DNA of 26,649 nucleotides from Verrucomicrobia bacterium UBA4286 (GTDB taxonomy: Bacteria; Verrucomicrobiota; Kiritimatiellia; RFP12; UBA1067), in NCBI GenBank assembly GCA_002395905.1, contig DGVK01000237.1, forward strand, positions 1-26,649. Reading direction: 5' to 3'. The position numbers were made by a program, and so were the translations under genes. Shown piece by piece: positions 8,103-16,791 of this stretch; the first letter of the stretch is position 1, and every line of letters begins with the position of its first letter. The notes under the pieces were generated by a model. It had not been told where the DNA came from. It did not search any database and saw only the letters and a list, made by a program, of their open reading frames with translations.

Positions 8103-8106
8103 GGAA

Positions 8107-9837
8107 ATGGCTAACTTTTATCGTGACAATAAAGACATTGAAAATGTAATCGACGCGTTGGACCTTACGGAGGTCGCCACGCTTCTTGAAGAGGACTTCA
8201 AGTTCGCGAAGGAATACGACTTCGCGCCGAAGGACGCCGCGGACGCGATAGACAACTACAAGCGCGCGATAGATCTCTGCGGTGACATTATGGCGAACCG
8301 CATCGCTCCTCTTGCGGAGGAGACCGATCTTGTCGGCAACACGTTGAACGAAGACGGTTCTGTGACGCGCGCGCCAGGGATGAAGCTTGCGATAGAGCTT
8401 TTCGGCAGGACCGGGCTTATGGGAGTCACAATCCCTTACTATCTGGGCGGTCTCAATATGCCGTGCACCGTTCTCACCGCATGCAATGATATTGTAAGCC
8501 GCGGCGATGCGGGGCTGATGAACCTCTTCGGGTTGCAAGGCATAGCCGAGACGATCAACTGGTTCGCCGACGAGGAGATAAAGAAGGAGTATGTCCCGAA
8601 GCTCGTTTCTGGCGAGTGGACCGGCGCGATGGTTCTTACCGAGCCGGACGCTGGCTCTGATCTGCAGTCCGTAAAGACTTCGGCCTATCAGGACAAAGAT
8701 GGAGTCTGGCGCGTCAACGGGGTTAAGCGCTTCATAACCAACGGATGCGGCGAGGTGCTCCTTGTGCTGGCCAGGACCGAGCCGGAATTCAGCGACGGCC
8801 GCGGCCTAAGCTGCCTTCTCGTCGAAAAGGGGCCGTGGGTGAAGGTTCGCCGTCTTGAGAACAAACTCGGCATCCACGGCTCGCCCACATGCGAGATGGT
8901 GTTCACAGAGGCGCCGGCGAAGCTCATCGGTCTTCGCAAGCGCGGTCTGATTACCTATGTCATGGCGCTCATGAACGGCGCCAGGATGGGGATCGCGGCG
9001 CAAGGTACAGGTATAGGTGAAGCCGCCTACCGCGCGGCGCGCGACTATGCGGCGTCGAGAAAGCAGTTCGGCGTCACGATCGATACATTCCCGGCTCTTC
9101 GCGAACTCATGTCGACAATGTCCGTCGAGCTCCAGGCATCGCGTGCGCTCACCTACTACGCAGCGAAGAACGTCGATCTAGAGACCGGGCTTGGCAGGAA
9201 GTTCGAGTCTCTCAAGGGAACTCCCGAGGCTCAGACCGTGCGCGCGCGCTTCAAGAAAGCCGCGGCGTTCAACAAGATGCTCACGCCGATGGCCAAGTAC
9301 TACGGTTCCGAGATGTCGATGCGCAATGCGCAGGGAGCGATAGCCGTGCTCGGCGGCTCGGGCTTCATGAAGGACTACCCGTGCGAACGTTATCTGCGCG
9401 ACAGCCGCATAACGACCATCTACGAGGGAACCTCGCAGCTGCAGGTCGTGGCGGCGATCGCGGGCGTCACAGGCGGGCTGGTCAATGATGTTATAGCCGA
9501 CATTCTCGGCGAGGGATGGAGCGCGAATCATCCTCGCATGACCGCGCTTCTCGCCGCGCTCGACGAGGCGATTGCATACATCAAGGGCCGCGAAGATGCC
9601 AAAGTCTATCACGACCTGTCCGCGCGCAAGCTTGTGGACGCTGCAATTGCGCTTGTCGTCGCTGCGCTCTTCGTCAAGCTGGCGGAGAAGTATGACTACA
9701 AGAAGGCGGCGTTGGAGTTCTGGCTGAACATGGAGTTTCCGCGCGTCAAAGCCGGTCTTGAGCAGGTCATGTCCGGTTATGCCGGCTCTGCCGTCGACTT
9801 CGAGACGCTCGCTCCTGCCGTGCCGCAAGAGTCTTGA
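8107..9837 (+). CDS. acyl-CoA dehydrogenase, long (about 576 residue) type
   Basis: This is an FAD-dependent acyl-CoA dehydrogenase that oxidises an acyl-CoA to the 2-enoyl-CoA, or the reverse in fermentation, and passes electrons to the EtfBA encoded just upstream. Family marks are MVLTEPDAGSDLQSVKT (flavin/substrate loop), FITNG, the ARMGIAAQGTGIGEAAY helix, RKQFG, and IYEGTSQLQ with catalytic Glu440. At 576 residues it is about 190 longer than butyryl- or medium-chain enzymes. It has an insert near residues 358-400 and a C-terminal extension like the ACAD C-terminal domain seen in FadE/DmdC-like members. The substrate is unknown. The start is taken at ATG 8107, 4 nt after the etfA stop; an in-frame ATG at 8056 inside etfA lacks support. 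Ribosome binding is by GAGGAA close to the ATG. Confidence 0.93.
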   Translation: MANFYRDNKDIENVIDALDLTEVATLLEEDFKFAKEYDFAPKDAADAIDNYKRAIDLCGDIMANRIAPLAEETDLVGNTLNEDGSVTRAPGMKLAIELFGRTGLMGVTIPYYLGGLNMPCTVLTACNDIVSRGDAGLMNLFGLQGIAETINWFADEEIKKEYVPKLVSGEWTGAMVLTEPDAGSDLQSVKTSAYQDKDGVWRVNGVKRFITNGCGEVLLVLARTEPEFSDGRGLSCLLVEKGPWVKVRRLENKLGIHGSPTCEMVFTEAPAKLIGLRKRGLITYVMALMNGARMGIAAQGTGIGEAAYRAARDYAASRKQFGVTIDTFPALRELMSTMSVELQASRALTYYAAKNVDLETGLGRKFESLKGTPEAQTVRARFKKAAAFNKMLTPMAKYYGSEMSMRNAQGAIAVLGGSGFMKDYPCERYLRDSRITTIYEGTSQLQVVAAIAGVTGGLVNDVIADILGEGWSANHPRMTALLAALDEAIAYIKGREDAKVYHDLSARKLVDAAIALVVAALFVKLAEKYDYKKAALEFWLNMEFPRVKAGLEQVMSGYAGSAVDFETLAPAVPQES

Positions 9838-9906
9838 TGAGCAGGCGCCTGCGCGCGGCGGTCGATGGACTGAAGCGCGCGCGGCGCGCGGCAGACTGTC
9901 GCGCCC
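9838..9906 (+). other. GC-rich intergenic spacer with short palindromes
   Basis: After the acyl-CoA dehydrogenase stop the spacer has a perfect 12-nt palindrome GCAGGCGCCTGC (9841-9852) and a run of alternating GC (about 9875-9891). A 6-bp stem CGCGCC/GGCGCG (9900-9905 with 9912-9917) places the mreB -35 box in its loop. No T-tract follows, so this is not a normal intrinsic terminator. No gene is seen. Confidence 0.5.
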
Positions 9907-9935
9907 TTGACGGCGCGGCGGATTTTCGCTAAAAT
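9907..9935 (+). promoter_or_regulatory. promoter of the mreB envelope operon
   Basis: TTGACG (9907-9912), a 17-nt spacer and TAAAAT (9930-9935) give a good sigma70-type promoter. The expected start is near 9942, leaving a leader of about 28 nt before the mreB ATG at 9970. A TTG start could be read at 9907, but those bases are the -35 box, which argues against the longer mreB frame. Confidence 0.75.
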
Positions 9936-9969
9936 ATACGCACAAAAATCGAAAACGAAAGAGACCGCA

Positions 9970-11007
9970 ATGTTCGGCAAACTGAAATCTCTATTCTCTA
10001 CCGATATCGGAATCGATCTCGGCACGGCTAACTCGCTTGTTTATGCCAAAGATCGTGGCATCGTGTTGCGCGAACCGTCGGTGGTGGCGATTCAGGCCGG
10101 GTCGAAGCGGGTCATGGCCGTCGGCGAGGAGGCTAAGCGCATGCTTGGCCGCACTCCGGGCAACATTGTCGCCATAAGGCCGATGAAGAGCGGCGTCATA
10201 GCCGATTTTGACATCACCGAGGCGATGCTTTCGCATTTCATCAAAAAAGTCTGCCCTCCTCGCTTTTACTCCAAGTATTCCAGGCCAAGGATGGTTATTG
10301 CCGTTCCGAGCGGGATTACCGAGGTTGAGAAGCGTGCAGTGGAAGACGCCGCTCATGCGGCCGGTGCAGGCGATGTGTTTCTTATCGAGGAGCCCATGGC
10401 CGCCGCAATCGGCGTAGGGCTGCCTGTAAGTGAACCGGCCGGGTCGATGATCGTCGACATCGGCGGTGGCACATGCGAGGTCGCGATCATCTCCCTCGCC
10501 GGCATAGTCCACAGCTATTCGGCCCGTCAGGCGGGCGGAGACGCTATGGATGACTGCATCATCAGTTACATCAAACGCGTCTACAATCTCGCCATCGGCG
10601 AGCGTACGGCGGAGATGATCAAGGTGGAGATCGGAAGCGCCTATCCTATGGAAGAGGAGAAGTCGCTTGAGATCAAGGGTCGTGATATCGTGGCGGGGTT
10701 GCCGAAGACTTTGACGATAACCTCCGAGGAAATCAGGGATGCGCTCAAAGAGCCGGTGTCGCAGATCGTGGACGCAGTGAGGGCCACGCTGGACAAATGC
10801 GAACCGGAGCTCGCGGCGGATCTTGTGGACAGAGGCCTTGTGCTGTCGGGTGGAAGCTCGCAGCTGAGAGGCCTTGACAAACTTCTGGCTGTTCAGACGG
10901 GGCTTCCCGTGACTGTTGCGGACGATCCGCTGTCCGCCGTCGCGGAAGGGACCGGTGTTGTTATGAACGAGCTGGATTTCCTTGCGAAGAACAAGAAATC
11001 GTCATGA
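9970..11007 (+). CDS. mreB: rod-shape actin homologue MreB
   Basis: MreB is a bacterial actin that forms membrane-bound filaments and guides lateral cell-wall synthesis. The 345-residue length is typical. It begins MFGKLKSLFSTDIGIDLGTANSLVY, containing the phosphate-1 loop (IDLGTANS). It also has MVIAVPSGITEVEKRAV, the phosphate-2 region MIVDIGGGTCEVAIISLAG, and the adenosine motif LVLSGGSSQLRGLDKLL. The start at 9970 matches the family N-terminus. A longer frame from 9907 would add 21 residues and read through the promoter. The ribosome binding site is weak (GAAAGAGA). It is the first gene of mreBCD-mrdA-rodA and implies rod or elongating cells. Confidence 0.97.
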   Translation: MFGKLKSLFSTDIGIDLGTANSLVYAKDRGIVLREPSVVAIQAGSKRVMAVGEEAKRMLGRTPGNIVAIRPMKSGVIADFDITEAMLSHFIKKVCPPRFYSKYSRPRMVIAVPSGITEVEKRAVEDAAHAAGAGDVFLIEEPMAAAIGVGLPVSEPAGSMIVDIGGGTCEVAIISLAGIVHSYSARQAGGDAMDDCIISYIKRVYNLAIGERTAEMIKVEIGSAYPMEEEKSLEIKGRDIVAGLPKTLTITSEEIRDALKEPVSQIVDAVRATLDKCEPELAADLVDRGLVLSGGSSQLRGLDKLLAVQTGLPVTVADDPLSAVAEGTGVVMNELDFLAKNKKSS

Positions 11008-11050
11008 AGCTCTTCGGCAGATCCCCGCGCATTGAAAGGGATTTGCCACA

Positions 11051-11857
11051 GTGAAAGCAAAGACAACAGGAACATTGGCGATCGCGGCTGTTGCGGCGGC
11101 GGTTGTGCTTGTTCTTGCCTGTTGTCGATCTGCCGCTGTTGAAGCGGCTTTTCCGGTGGAGCGCGCGAATGCGTCGCTTGTGCGAAGGGCGTGGCGGTTT
11201 GTGCGCGGCGCGTGGCGCGGCGCCGCGGCCTCGGCTGAAGCCGCCAGATTAAGGCGGGATCTTGCCGCGCTTGCCGTGCTGCGCAGCGATTTCGACAGGC
11301 TTGCCGCAGAAAACGACCGTCTTCGCAAAGCGCTCGGGCTGGCGGAGCGCAGCCCTGCGGAATGGATGGCGGCGTCGGTTCTGTCCCGCGGGGGCGGCGC
11401 CGCAGGTGCCGGGCGCACGATTCGAGTCGACCGCGGTTCGATTGACGGTGTGCGTAAGGGCGCCGCCGTCGTCGTGCCTGACGGCTTGGTGGGGCTCGTG
11501 ACTGCTGTAACGCCGCATACAGCGCAGATCACACTTCTTACGGATCCAAGCGTCAAGGCGGCTTGCGAGCTTGAGGTCGTGCCGTCGCAGGGCGCTCCCT
11601 CCGCGCCTATGAGAGGCGTGGTCTCCGGCGGGACGGACGAGATCCTTGTAATGAGGTATCTGTCGCCGGTCGGCAGGACTGCTCTAAGGGCGCGAGTCGT
11701 GACGTCGGGGCTCGGGGGTGTGTTTCCCAAGGGGCTTGAGATAGGCACACTGCTGGATTTCCGGGAGGACGAGACAGGCCTTGTTCGCGAAGGCGAGGTC
11801 ATGCCGTCGGTTGATTATCTTTCGCTGGAGGAAGTGTTCATACGCCGTGAAAACTGA
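11051..11857 (+). CDS. mreC: rod-shape-determining protein MreC
   Basis: MreC is a bitopic membrane protein that links MreB to the periplasmic elongation machinery and activates PBP2/RodA. The 268-residue protein has one N-terminal transmembrane segment (about 7-25). A coiled coil follows (about 62-97, with the heptad-rich LRSDFDRLAAENDRLRKALGL). The two-lobed beta domain contains IRVDRGSIDGVRKGAAVVVPDGLVGLV and LLTDPSVKAACELEV. It starts with GTG 43 nt after mreB; an AAAGGGA site lies about 10 nt upstream. The last 11 nt overlap mreD. Confidence 0.94.
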   Translation: MKAKTTGTLAIAAVAAAVVLVLACCRSAAVEAAFPVERANASLVRRAWRFVRGAWRGAAASAEAARLRRDLAALAVLRSDFDRLAAENDRLRKALGLAERSPAEWMAASVLSRGGGAAGAGRTIRVDRGSIDGVRKGAAVVVPDGLVGLVTAVTPHTAQITLLTDPSVKAACELEVVPSQGAPSAPMRGVVSGGTDEILVMRYLSPVGRTALRARVVTSGLGGVFPKGLEIGTLLDFREDETGLVREGEVMPSVDYLSLEEVFIRREN

Positions 11858-12302
11858 CTTCATAAAACTTGTGCTGGCTGTTATCGCGCTGGTAGTCGGC
11901 GGTGCCGCCGAGGAGATTCTGCCGAAGATTGCCGGCGTAGGGTGGCCGGTGCTCATGGCGTCGTCGGTTTTCTTTGCGATGAGGCGCGGTGTTCCTGAGA
12001 TGGTCATGTTCGCGATTGCGGCCGGCGCTTTCGAGGATGCGCTTTGTGCCCTGCCTGCGGCCACCAGTTCAAGTTTCTTTCTTGCGGCTGCGGCTCTCGC
12101 ACGGTGGAGCGAATTCCCTCGCGGGGCGCTGGTCATGACGTATCCGCTGTATCAGTGGTGGCTGTGGGCGTGGACCGGCGGAACCGCCGGAGGTGTGTTC
12201 AACCGTGCGCTTGTCGCGCTTCCGTTCGGTCTGGCCACGGCAATTGCCGTGTGGGCCGTCCTGGCGTGGATTGAAAGGAGGGCGGCCGTCGATGAAGCGT
12301 GA
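11847..12302 (+). CDS. mreD: MreD-like rod-shape membrane protein
   Basis: This is a hydrophobic 151-residue protein with about five transmembrane segments (KLVLAVIALVVGG, LMASSVFFAM, MVMFAIAAGAF, FFLAAAALARW, LATAIAVWAVLAW). MreD is poorly conserved, so the call rests on size, topology and exact position between mreC and mrdA. The start is GTG at 11847, overlapping the mreC stop by 11 nt, with GGAGGAAG upstream inside mreC. A longer in-frame start at 11781 lies well inside mreC and would add a charged, non-membrane leader. Its own end overlaps mrdA by 11 nt. Confidence 0.82.
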   Translation: MKTDFIKLVLAVIALVVGGAAEEILPKIAGVGWPVLMASSVFFAMRRGVPEMVMFAIAAGAFEDALCALPAATSSSFFLAAAALARWSEFPRGALVMTYPLYQWWLWAWTGGTAGGVFNRALVALPFGLATAIAVWAVLAWIERRAAVDEA

Positions 12303-14046
12303 GGATTCGATCGTAAGCGACCTCTCCTGCTGGGCGGTCATGGCGGTATTCGTCGCCGGTCTGGCCGTGCTCGCGGTGCGCTTGAAGGAGGTCCAGGTCG
12401 ACGGCGCTCCTGACTACAACTACGAGAAGGCGCGCCAGTCGGTGCGTCGTGTGCAGACGGCCGGGCCTCGCGGCAGGATTCTCGACAGGCGCGGTCGTGT
12501 TCTGGCCGAGAACCGCCGGGCGCTTTCGATAGTTTGCAACGCTGCGGTGTTTCGCAAGCGCACATGGGACGCTACGGAGTCTGCCATAGCCGAGGCAGTG
12601 TCGAACGTCGCCGCGGTCGTCGGCCGTCCATCGCCGCTCACGGTGCGCGCGATAAGCCGCCATGTGCGCCAGTCTCTGGCGATGCCGCTCGTCGCCTGGC
12701 GTGATTTGAGTGAGGAGGAGCTTGCGCGTTTTTCCGAGCATTCGTGGCTTCACCCCGGTTTTTCTGTCGCCGAGACGGAGGAGCGGGTGTATCCGAACGG
12801 ATGCCTCGCGTGTCATCTCGTCGGTTATGTGGGACGCGACCGCGCGCACGGAGAGGAGGGAGACGAGCGCTTCAGCTTCAGGGAGTTCGATCTTTGCGGC
12901 AGAAGCGGGCTGGAGCTCTACTATGACGGTTTTCTGCGCGGCGTCGCAGGCGAGAAGAAGCTTCTGGTGGATGCGCGCGGATTCTCCGAACGGGAATGGG
13001 TGGTTTCCGAAGCGCGGCGCGGACCTGACCTGTGTCTTACGATAGACGCTGATATACAGCGCGTCGCCGAGGAGCAGCTTGCCGGGGTGCGCGGCGCCTG
13101 TGTAGCGCTGGATCCTCGCGACGGTTCGCTCCTGGCAATGGCCAGCTCGCCTGGATTCGACCTTAACGAATTCGTGCCGATGCTTTCCAGGGAGGTGTAT
13201 TCGCGATATCTTGATGACCCCGCCAAGCCGCTGTTGAACAGGGCTTCAGGCGGGACGTATGCGCCCGGTTCGACATTCAAGCCTGTTACAGCGCTTGCAG
13301 GACTGGAGATGGGGTATCCGGCTGATGCTGACTACGATTGTTCGGGTGTGTTTGCTCTCGGAGCCATGAGACTTCACTGCGCCCGGCGCTGGGGGCATGG
13401 CCCGATCAATATCAAGGAGGCGCTGAAGGTAAGCTGCAACACTTTCTTCTGCAATCTAGGAATGGATATAGGCACAAACGCCGTGATGTCCGCTGCACGC
13501 GCCTTCGGGCTTGGAGAGAGAACCGGGATTGACTTCCCCGATGATCGCGCCGGGCTTGTGCCGAACGATGCGTGGAAGCGCAAGACATACGGCGAGCGGT
13601 GGTATCCAGGCGATCTGGCGCAGATGTCGATAGGGCAGGGGATGCTGCTTGCGAGTCCGTTGCAGATGGCACTGGTCGCGGGGGCTGTCGGGACGGGCTA
13701 TCTTGTGACTCCGCATCTGAAGTACGGTGTGCCGCCGGCCAGACGCGCTCTGCCGTTCTCGCGGCGCAGCCTGGAAATCGTGCGGGAGGGGATGAGGTTG
13801 GTCGTCGCCGGCGGAAGCGGTTCTCTCGGCGGCGAGGGTGTGGACGCAGAGGTCTGCGGAAAGACCGGCACGGCCGAATATGGTCTTGGCGAGAACAGGC
13901 GCAAGAACACCTGGTTCATAGCGTATGCTCCTGCCGGTGCGCCGCGCGCTGCGGTGGCGCTTGTTGTGGAGAATGGCGAATCGGGAGGCGGAACCGCCGC
14001 GCCGAGGGTGGCGGCAGTCCTCAGGAGGATTTTCAATGCGCGCTAG
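12292..14046 (+). CDS. mrdA: penicillin-binding protein 2, elongasome transpeptidase
   Basis: PBP2 crosslinks peptidoglycan during lateral growth as partner of RodA. The 584-residue protein has a single N-terminal membrane anchor (about 12-31) and a PBP dimerisation domain (RGRILDRRGRVLAENRR). The transpeptidase domain has all three active-site motifs: STFK with Ser327 and Lys330, SCN (381-383) and KTG (524-526). ATG 12292 is chosen because AAGGAGG lies about 10 nt upstream and the first residues lead straight into the anchor. A longer frame into mreD is unlikely. It overlaps mreD by 11 nt and rodA by 11 nt, which suggests tight coupling of the three products. Confidence 0.96.
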   Translation: MKREDSIVSDLSCWAVMAVFVAGLAVLAVRLKEVQVDGAPDYNYEKARQSVRRVQTAGPRGRILDRRGRVLAENRRALSIVCNAAVFRKRTWDATESAIAEAVSNVAAVVGRPSPLTVRAISRHVRQSLAMPLVAWRDLSEEELARFSEHSWLHPGFSVAETEERVYPNGCLACHLVGYVGRDRAHGEEGDERFSFREFDLCGRSGLELYYDGFLRGVAGEKKLLVDARGFSEREWVVSEARRGPDLCLTIDADIQRVAEEQLAGVRGACVALDPRDGSLLAMASSPGFDLNEFVPMLSREVYSRYLDDPAKPLLNRASGGTYAPGSTFKPVTALAGLEMGYPADADYDCSGVFALGAMRLHCARRWGHGPINIKEALKVSCNTFFCNLGMDIGTNAVMSAARAFGLGERTGIDFPDDRAGLVPNDAWKRKTYGERWYPGDLAQMSIGQGMLLASPLQMALVAGAVGTGYLVTPHLKYGVPPARRALPFSRRSLEIVREGMRLVVAGGSGSLGGEGVDAEVCGKTGTAEYGLGENRRKNTWFIAYAPAGAPRAAVALVVENGESGGGTAAPRVAAVLRRIFNAR

Positions 14047-15190
14047 TCTTTACCGCTTCAACTGGATAATGTTCGCGGCGATGCTGGCGCTCATCGCGGT
14101 GGGGACGGTTTCAATATGGTCGGCCGGCAACGCCCGCGCAGAGACCGTGTTCCACGGCATGTGGCTTTCAAATCTTGCGACGGCGGGCGTGGGGCTGGTT
14201 GTTTACTTTGCGCTCGCCTTTGCAGACTACCGGAAGATTCTCGCGTGGACGTCGGTTCCGGCGTACGCCTTTGCGGTCGTTCTGCTGATCGCGGTGCTGG
14301 CGTTCGGTTCAAAGGTCTACGGCGGACGGCGCTGGCTGTGGTTCTTCCAGCCCAGCGAAGTGGCGAAGCTTTGCGTCATATGCCTTATTGCCAGGCTGTT
14401 CGGCGGCGAGGGACGACGCGGGTTCGGATGGTTTGCGCTTGCAGCGGCGCTTATCGCGGTTCCCACTTTTCTCATCCTGCTCGAACCGGATCTTGGAACC
14501 GCGCTCACTCTTGTGCCGGCCGTTGTGCTCATGCTGTTCGCCGCCCGCGTGTGGAGGCGGGGTCTTGTGACGATGCTGGCGACAGGTATGATCGCGGCGT
14601 TTGCGCTTCTCGGCGCCGTATATGAGGCAGAGCGGCCCGGCGTCACGGAGGCGCGGCGCGAGCGCATATTGAGGTGGGTCCCGCTCAAGAGCCATCAGCT
14701 CAGCCGTGTAAAGGTGTTCCTCTTCCCGGAGGAGGATTTGACGGGGGCGGGCTACACTTTGAGGCAGGCCAAGATATCTATCGGCTCCGGCGGGTTCTCC
14801 GGCAAGGGGATAGGCAAGGGTGAATCGAATCATTTGAAGTATCTGCCCCAGTCGATCTCCATGAACGATTTCATCTTCTGCGTCTATGCGGAGGAGACGG
14901 GCTATATCGGCTCGCTTGTCCTGCTGGCGCTTTTTGCTGCGCTGCTTTGTCCATGCGTGTGGAGTGCGCTCGTCTCGGCTGACGGCTCGGGACGTCTGCT
15001 CGCTCTGGGTGTGGCGACGCTGATCTTTGCGCATGTCTGGACAAACATAGCGATGTCCATAGGGCTTGTGCCGATAACCGGTCTGCCCCTGCCTTTCATT
15101 TCGTCCGGCCGAACCTTCCTGATGACGGTCATGGCCGGTCTAGGTCTAGTACAAAGTGTATCAATGCACGGAAGGGAAACTCAAAAATGA
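14036..15190 (+). CDS. rodA: peptidoglycan glycosyltransferase RodA
   Basis: RodA is a SEDS-family polytopic membrane enzyme that polymerises lipid II into glycan strands, working with PBP2. The 384-residue protein has about ten transmembrane segments. It carries SEDS marks: FQPSEVAKL, LLEPDLGTALTL, GAGYTLRQAKISIGSGG, FIFCVYAEETGYIG and GLPLPFISSGRTFL. The motif usually written FLPExHTDFIF is YLPQSISMNDFIF here, keeping the Asp but not the HT. AGGAGG lies 7 nt before the ATG at 14036, which overlaps the mrdA stop by 11 nt. The end overlaps rng by 4 nt (ATGA). Confidence 0.95.
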   Translation: MRASLYRFNWIMFAAMLALIAVGTVSIWSAGNARAETVFHGMWLSNLATAGVGLVVYFALAFADYRKILAWTSVPAYAFAVVLLIAVLAFGSKVYGGRRWLWFFQPSEVAKLCVICLIARLFGGEGRRGFGWFALAAALIAVPTFLILLEPDLGTALTLVPAVVLMLFAARVWRRGLVTMLATGMIAAFALLGAVYEAERPGVTEARRERILRWVPLKSHQLSRVKVFLFPEEDLTGAGYTLRQAKISIGSGGFSGKGIGKGESNHLKYLPQSISMNDFIFCVYAEETGYIGSLVLLALFAALLCPCVWSALVSADGSGRLLALGVATLIFAHVWTNIAMSIGLVPITGLPLPFISSGRTFLMTVMAGLGLVQSVSMHGRETQK

Positions 15191-16791
15191 ACCTGTTCGG
15201 ATGGCTTAGGCGCTCAAGGTTGAAGCGCGAGATCATCGTAAATGTGGAACGTCTGGAGACGCGTGTCGCCGTTACGGAGAACGGACGTCTCGAGGAATTC
15301 ATGGTGGAGCACACCGAAGAGGAGAGACTCGTCGGCAGTGTGTTCAAGGGGCGAATCCAGAATCTGGAGAACGATCTCCAGGCCGCGTTCGTGGACATTG
15401 GCCTCAAGAAGAACGCGTTCCTTCACTACTGGGACATGACGCCTGACGCCGACGCCATGCTTGACGATGTCGACGAGAACCAGCCCAGGGGAGGCCAGCC
15501 GCCGAAGGGCGGCAAGCAGGCTCGCCGTCCTGCGCGTCTCTCCAATGAGGAGATAGCAAAGCGATTCCCGCCTGGATCTGAGATTGTCGTCCAGGTGACG
15601 AAGGGGCCGATTTCGACAAAGGGTCCGCGCGTGACGGCGAATCTCTCCATCCCTGGCAGGTATCTTGTCATGATGCCTGGAACGCGCATCCGCGGCGTGT
15701 CGAAGAAGATCGGCGACGCACAGGAGCGCAAGCGTCTCAAGAAGATTCTCGACAGGCTCCCTCTGCCGGAGAACGTCGGTCTCGTAGTGCGCACGGTCGG
15801 TCAGGGCGCGAGCGCACGCGCTTTCGCGCGCGACCTGCGCAATCTGATAGCAGTCTGGAACGAGATGCAGGCCAACACCAAGACGCTGCGCACGCCGTGC
15901 TGCATCTTCCAGGAGCCAGACCTATGCGAGCGCGTCGTTCGCGACTGGCTTACCGAAGATGTGGACGCGATCGTCATCGACGACGCGAAGAGCTACGAGG
16001 CGATGCGAGAGGTGACAGGGCGCATCTCGCGCCGCGCGAAGAGCAAGATACGTCGCTTCGACGGAGCGACAGGGATATTCGAGCACTTCGGAATAGAACG
16101 CCAGCTGCATGAAGCGTTTGCGCGCCAGGTTCCGCTCAAGTCCGGCGGCTATCTCGTGATCGACGAGACGGAGGCTCTCATCGCGGTCGACGTCAACACC
16201 GGCCACCACAAGGGCAAGGGGTCGCAGGAGGACGCGATTCTTGAGGTGAACCTTGAGGCGGTGGATGAAGTCGCGCGACAGCTGAGGCTCAGGAACATCG
16301 GCGGTCTTGTGGTCCTGGACCTCATAGACATGAAGAGCCGCAGGCATCAGAAGCAGGTCTATCGCGCCCTCAAGGACGCACTCAAGCGCGACCGTGCCCG
16401 CACGAATGTTCTGGAGATATCCGAGCTGGGGCTCCTGGAGATGTCGCGCCAGCGCCAGGAAGAGTCGATCCTTTCAATGCTTACGTCGACCTGCCCTTAC
16501 TGCCACGGGCACGGCGTTGTGAAGTCGCCCATGGCCATTTCAATCGAGATACAGCGCCGCCTCGCGGGGCTTCTCAAGAAGGCGGAGGCCGAGAAGCGTC
16601 CCTTTGAGCCCAAGATCGTCATCGCGCCCCAGGTCATGCAGCGCCTGAGAACTGAAGACGCGCAGATACTCGCGAATCTTCAGAAGGAATTCAACACCAG
16701 GCTCACGTTTGTATCCGAGCTTCACCGCCACCCTGAAGCATTCTCCATACTGGACGCGGCCACCTCACAAGTGCTATACTCTCAAACATGA
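15187..16791 (+). CDS. rng: ribonuclease G/E family endoribonuclease
   Basis: RNase G/E cuts single-stranded RNA for 5S and 16S rRNA maturation and mRNA decay. The 534-residue protein has an N-terminal S1 domain (about 36-130, with a charged insert near 95-118). The RNase H-like and DNase I-like core follows. Metal-binding Asp335 (IAVDVNTG) and Asp378 (VVLDLIDM) are 43 residues apart, as in E. coli RNase E. The zinc-link CPYC (436-439) sits 101 residues after the first Asp, also as in E. coli. There is no long disordered C-terminal scaffold, so it is closer to RNase G in form. Its place after mre/rod genes parallels the enterobacterial mreBCD-rng order. It starts with an ATGA overlap with rodA; GGAAGGG lies upstream. 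Confidence 0.95.
   Translation: MNLFGWLRRSRLKREIIVNVERLETRVAVTENGRLEEFMVEHTEEERLVGSVFKGRIQNLENDLQAAFVDIGLKKNAFLHYWDMTPDADAMLDDVDENQPRGGQPPKGGKQARRPARLSNEEIAKRFPPGSEIVVQVTKGPISTKGPRVTANLSIPGRYLVMMPGTRIRGVSKKIGDAQERKRLKKILDRLPLPENVGLVVRTVGQGASARAFARDLRNLIAVWNEMQANTKTLRTPCCIFQEPDLCERVVRDWLTEDVDAIVIDDAKSYEAMREVTGRISRRAKSKIRRFDGATGIFEHFGIERQLHEAFARQVPLKSGGYLVIDETEALIAVDVNTGHHKGKGSQEDAILEVNLEAVDEVARQLRLRNIGGLVVLDLIDMKSRRHQKQVYRALKDALKRDRARTNVLEISELGLLEMSRQRQEESILSMLTSTCPYCHGHGVVKSPMAISIEIQRRLAGLLKKAEAEKRPFEPKIVIAPQVMQRLRTEDAQILANLQKEFNTRLTFVSELHRHPEAFSILDAATSQVLYSQT
16751..16780 (+). promoter_or_regulatory. candidate internal promoter before lptD
   Basis: TGGACG (16751-16756), an 18-nt spacer and TATACT (16775-16780), with TG at 16772-16773, make an extended -10 promoter inside the 3' end of rng. 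The expected start point is about 16787, at the lptD ATG (16788), so its transcript would be leaderless. The -35 matches four of six consensus bases. Confidence 0.55.

Noticed and set aside
9907..9969. N-terminal extension of MreB from TTG 9907
   Set aside because: The bases form the -35/-10 promoter, and family alignment puts the start at ATG 9970 (MFGKLKSLF).
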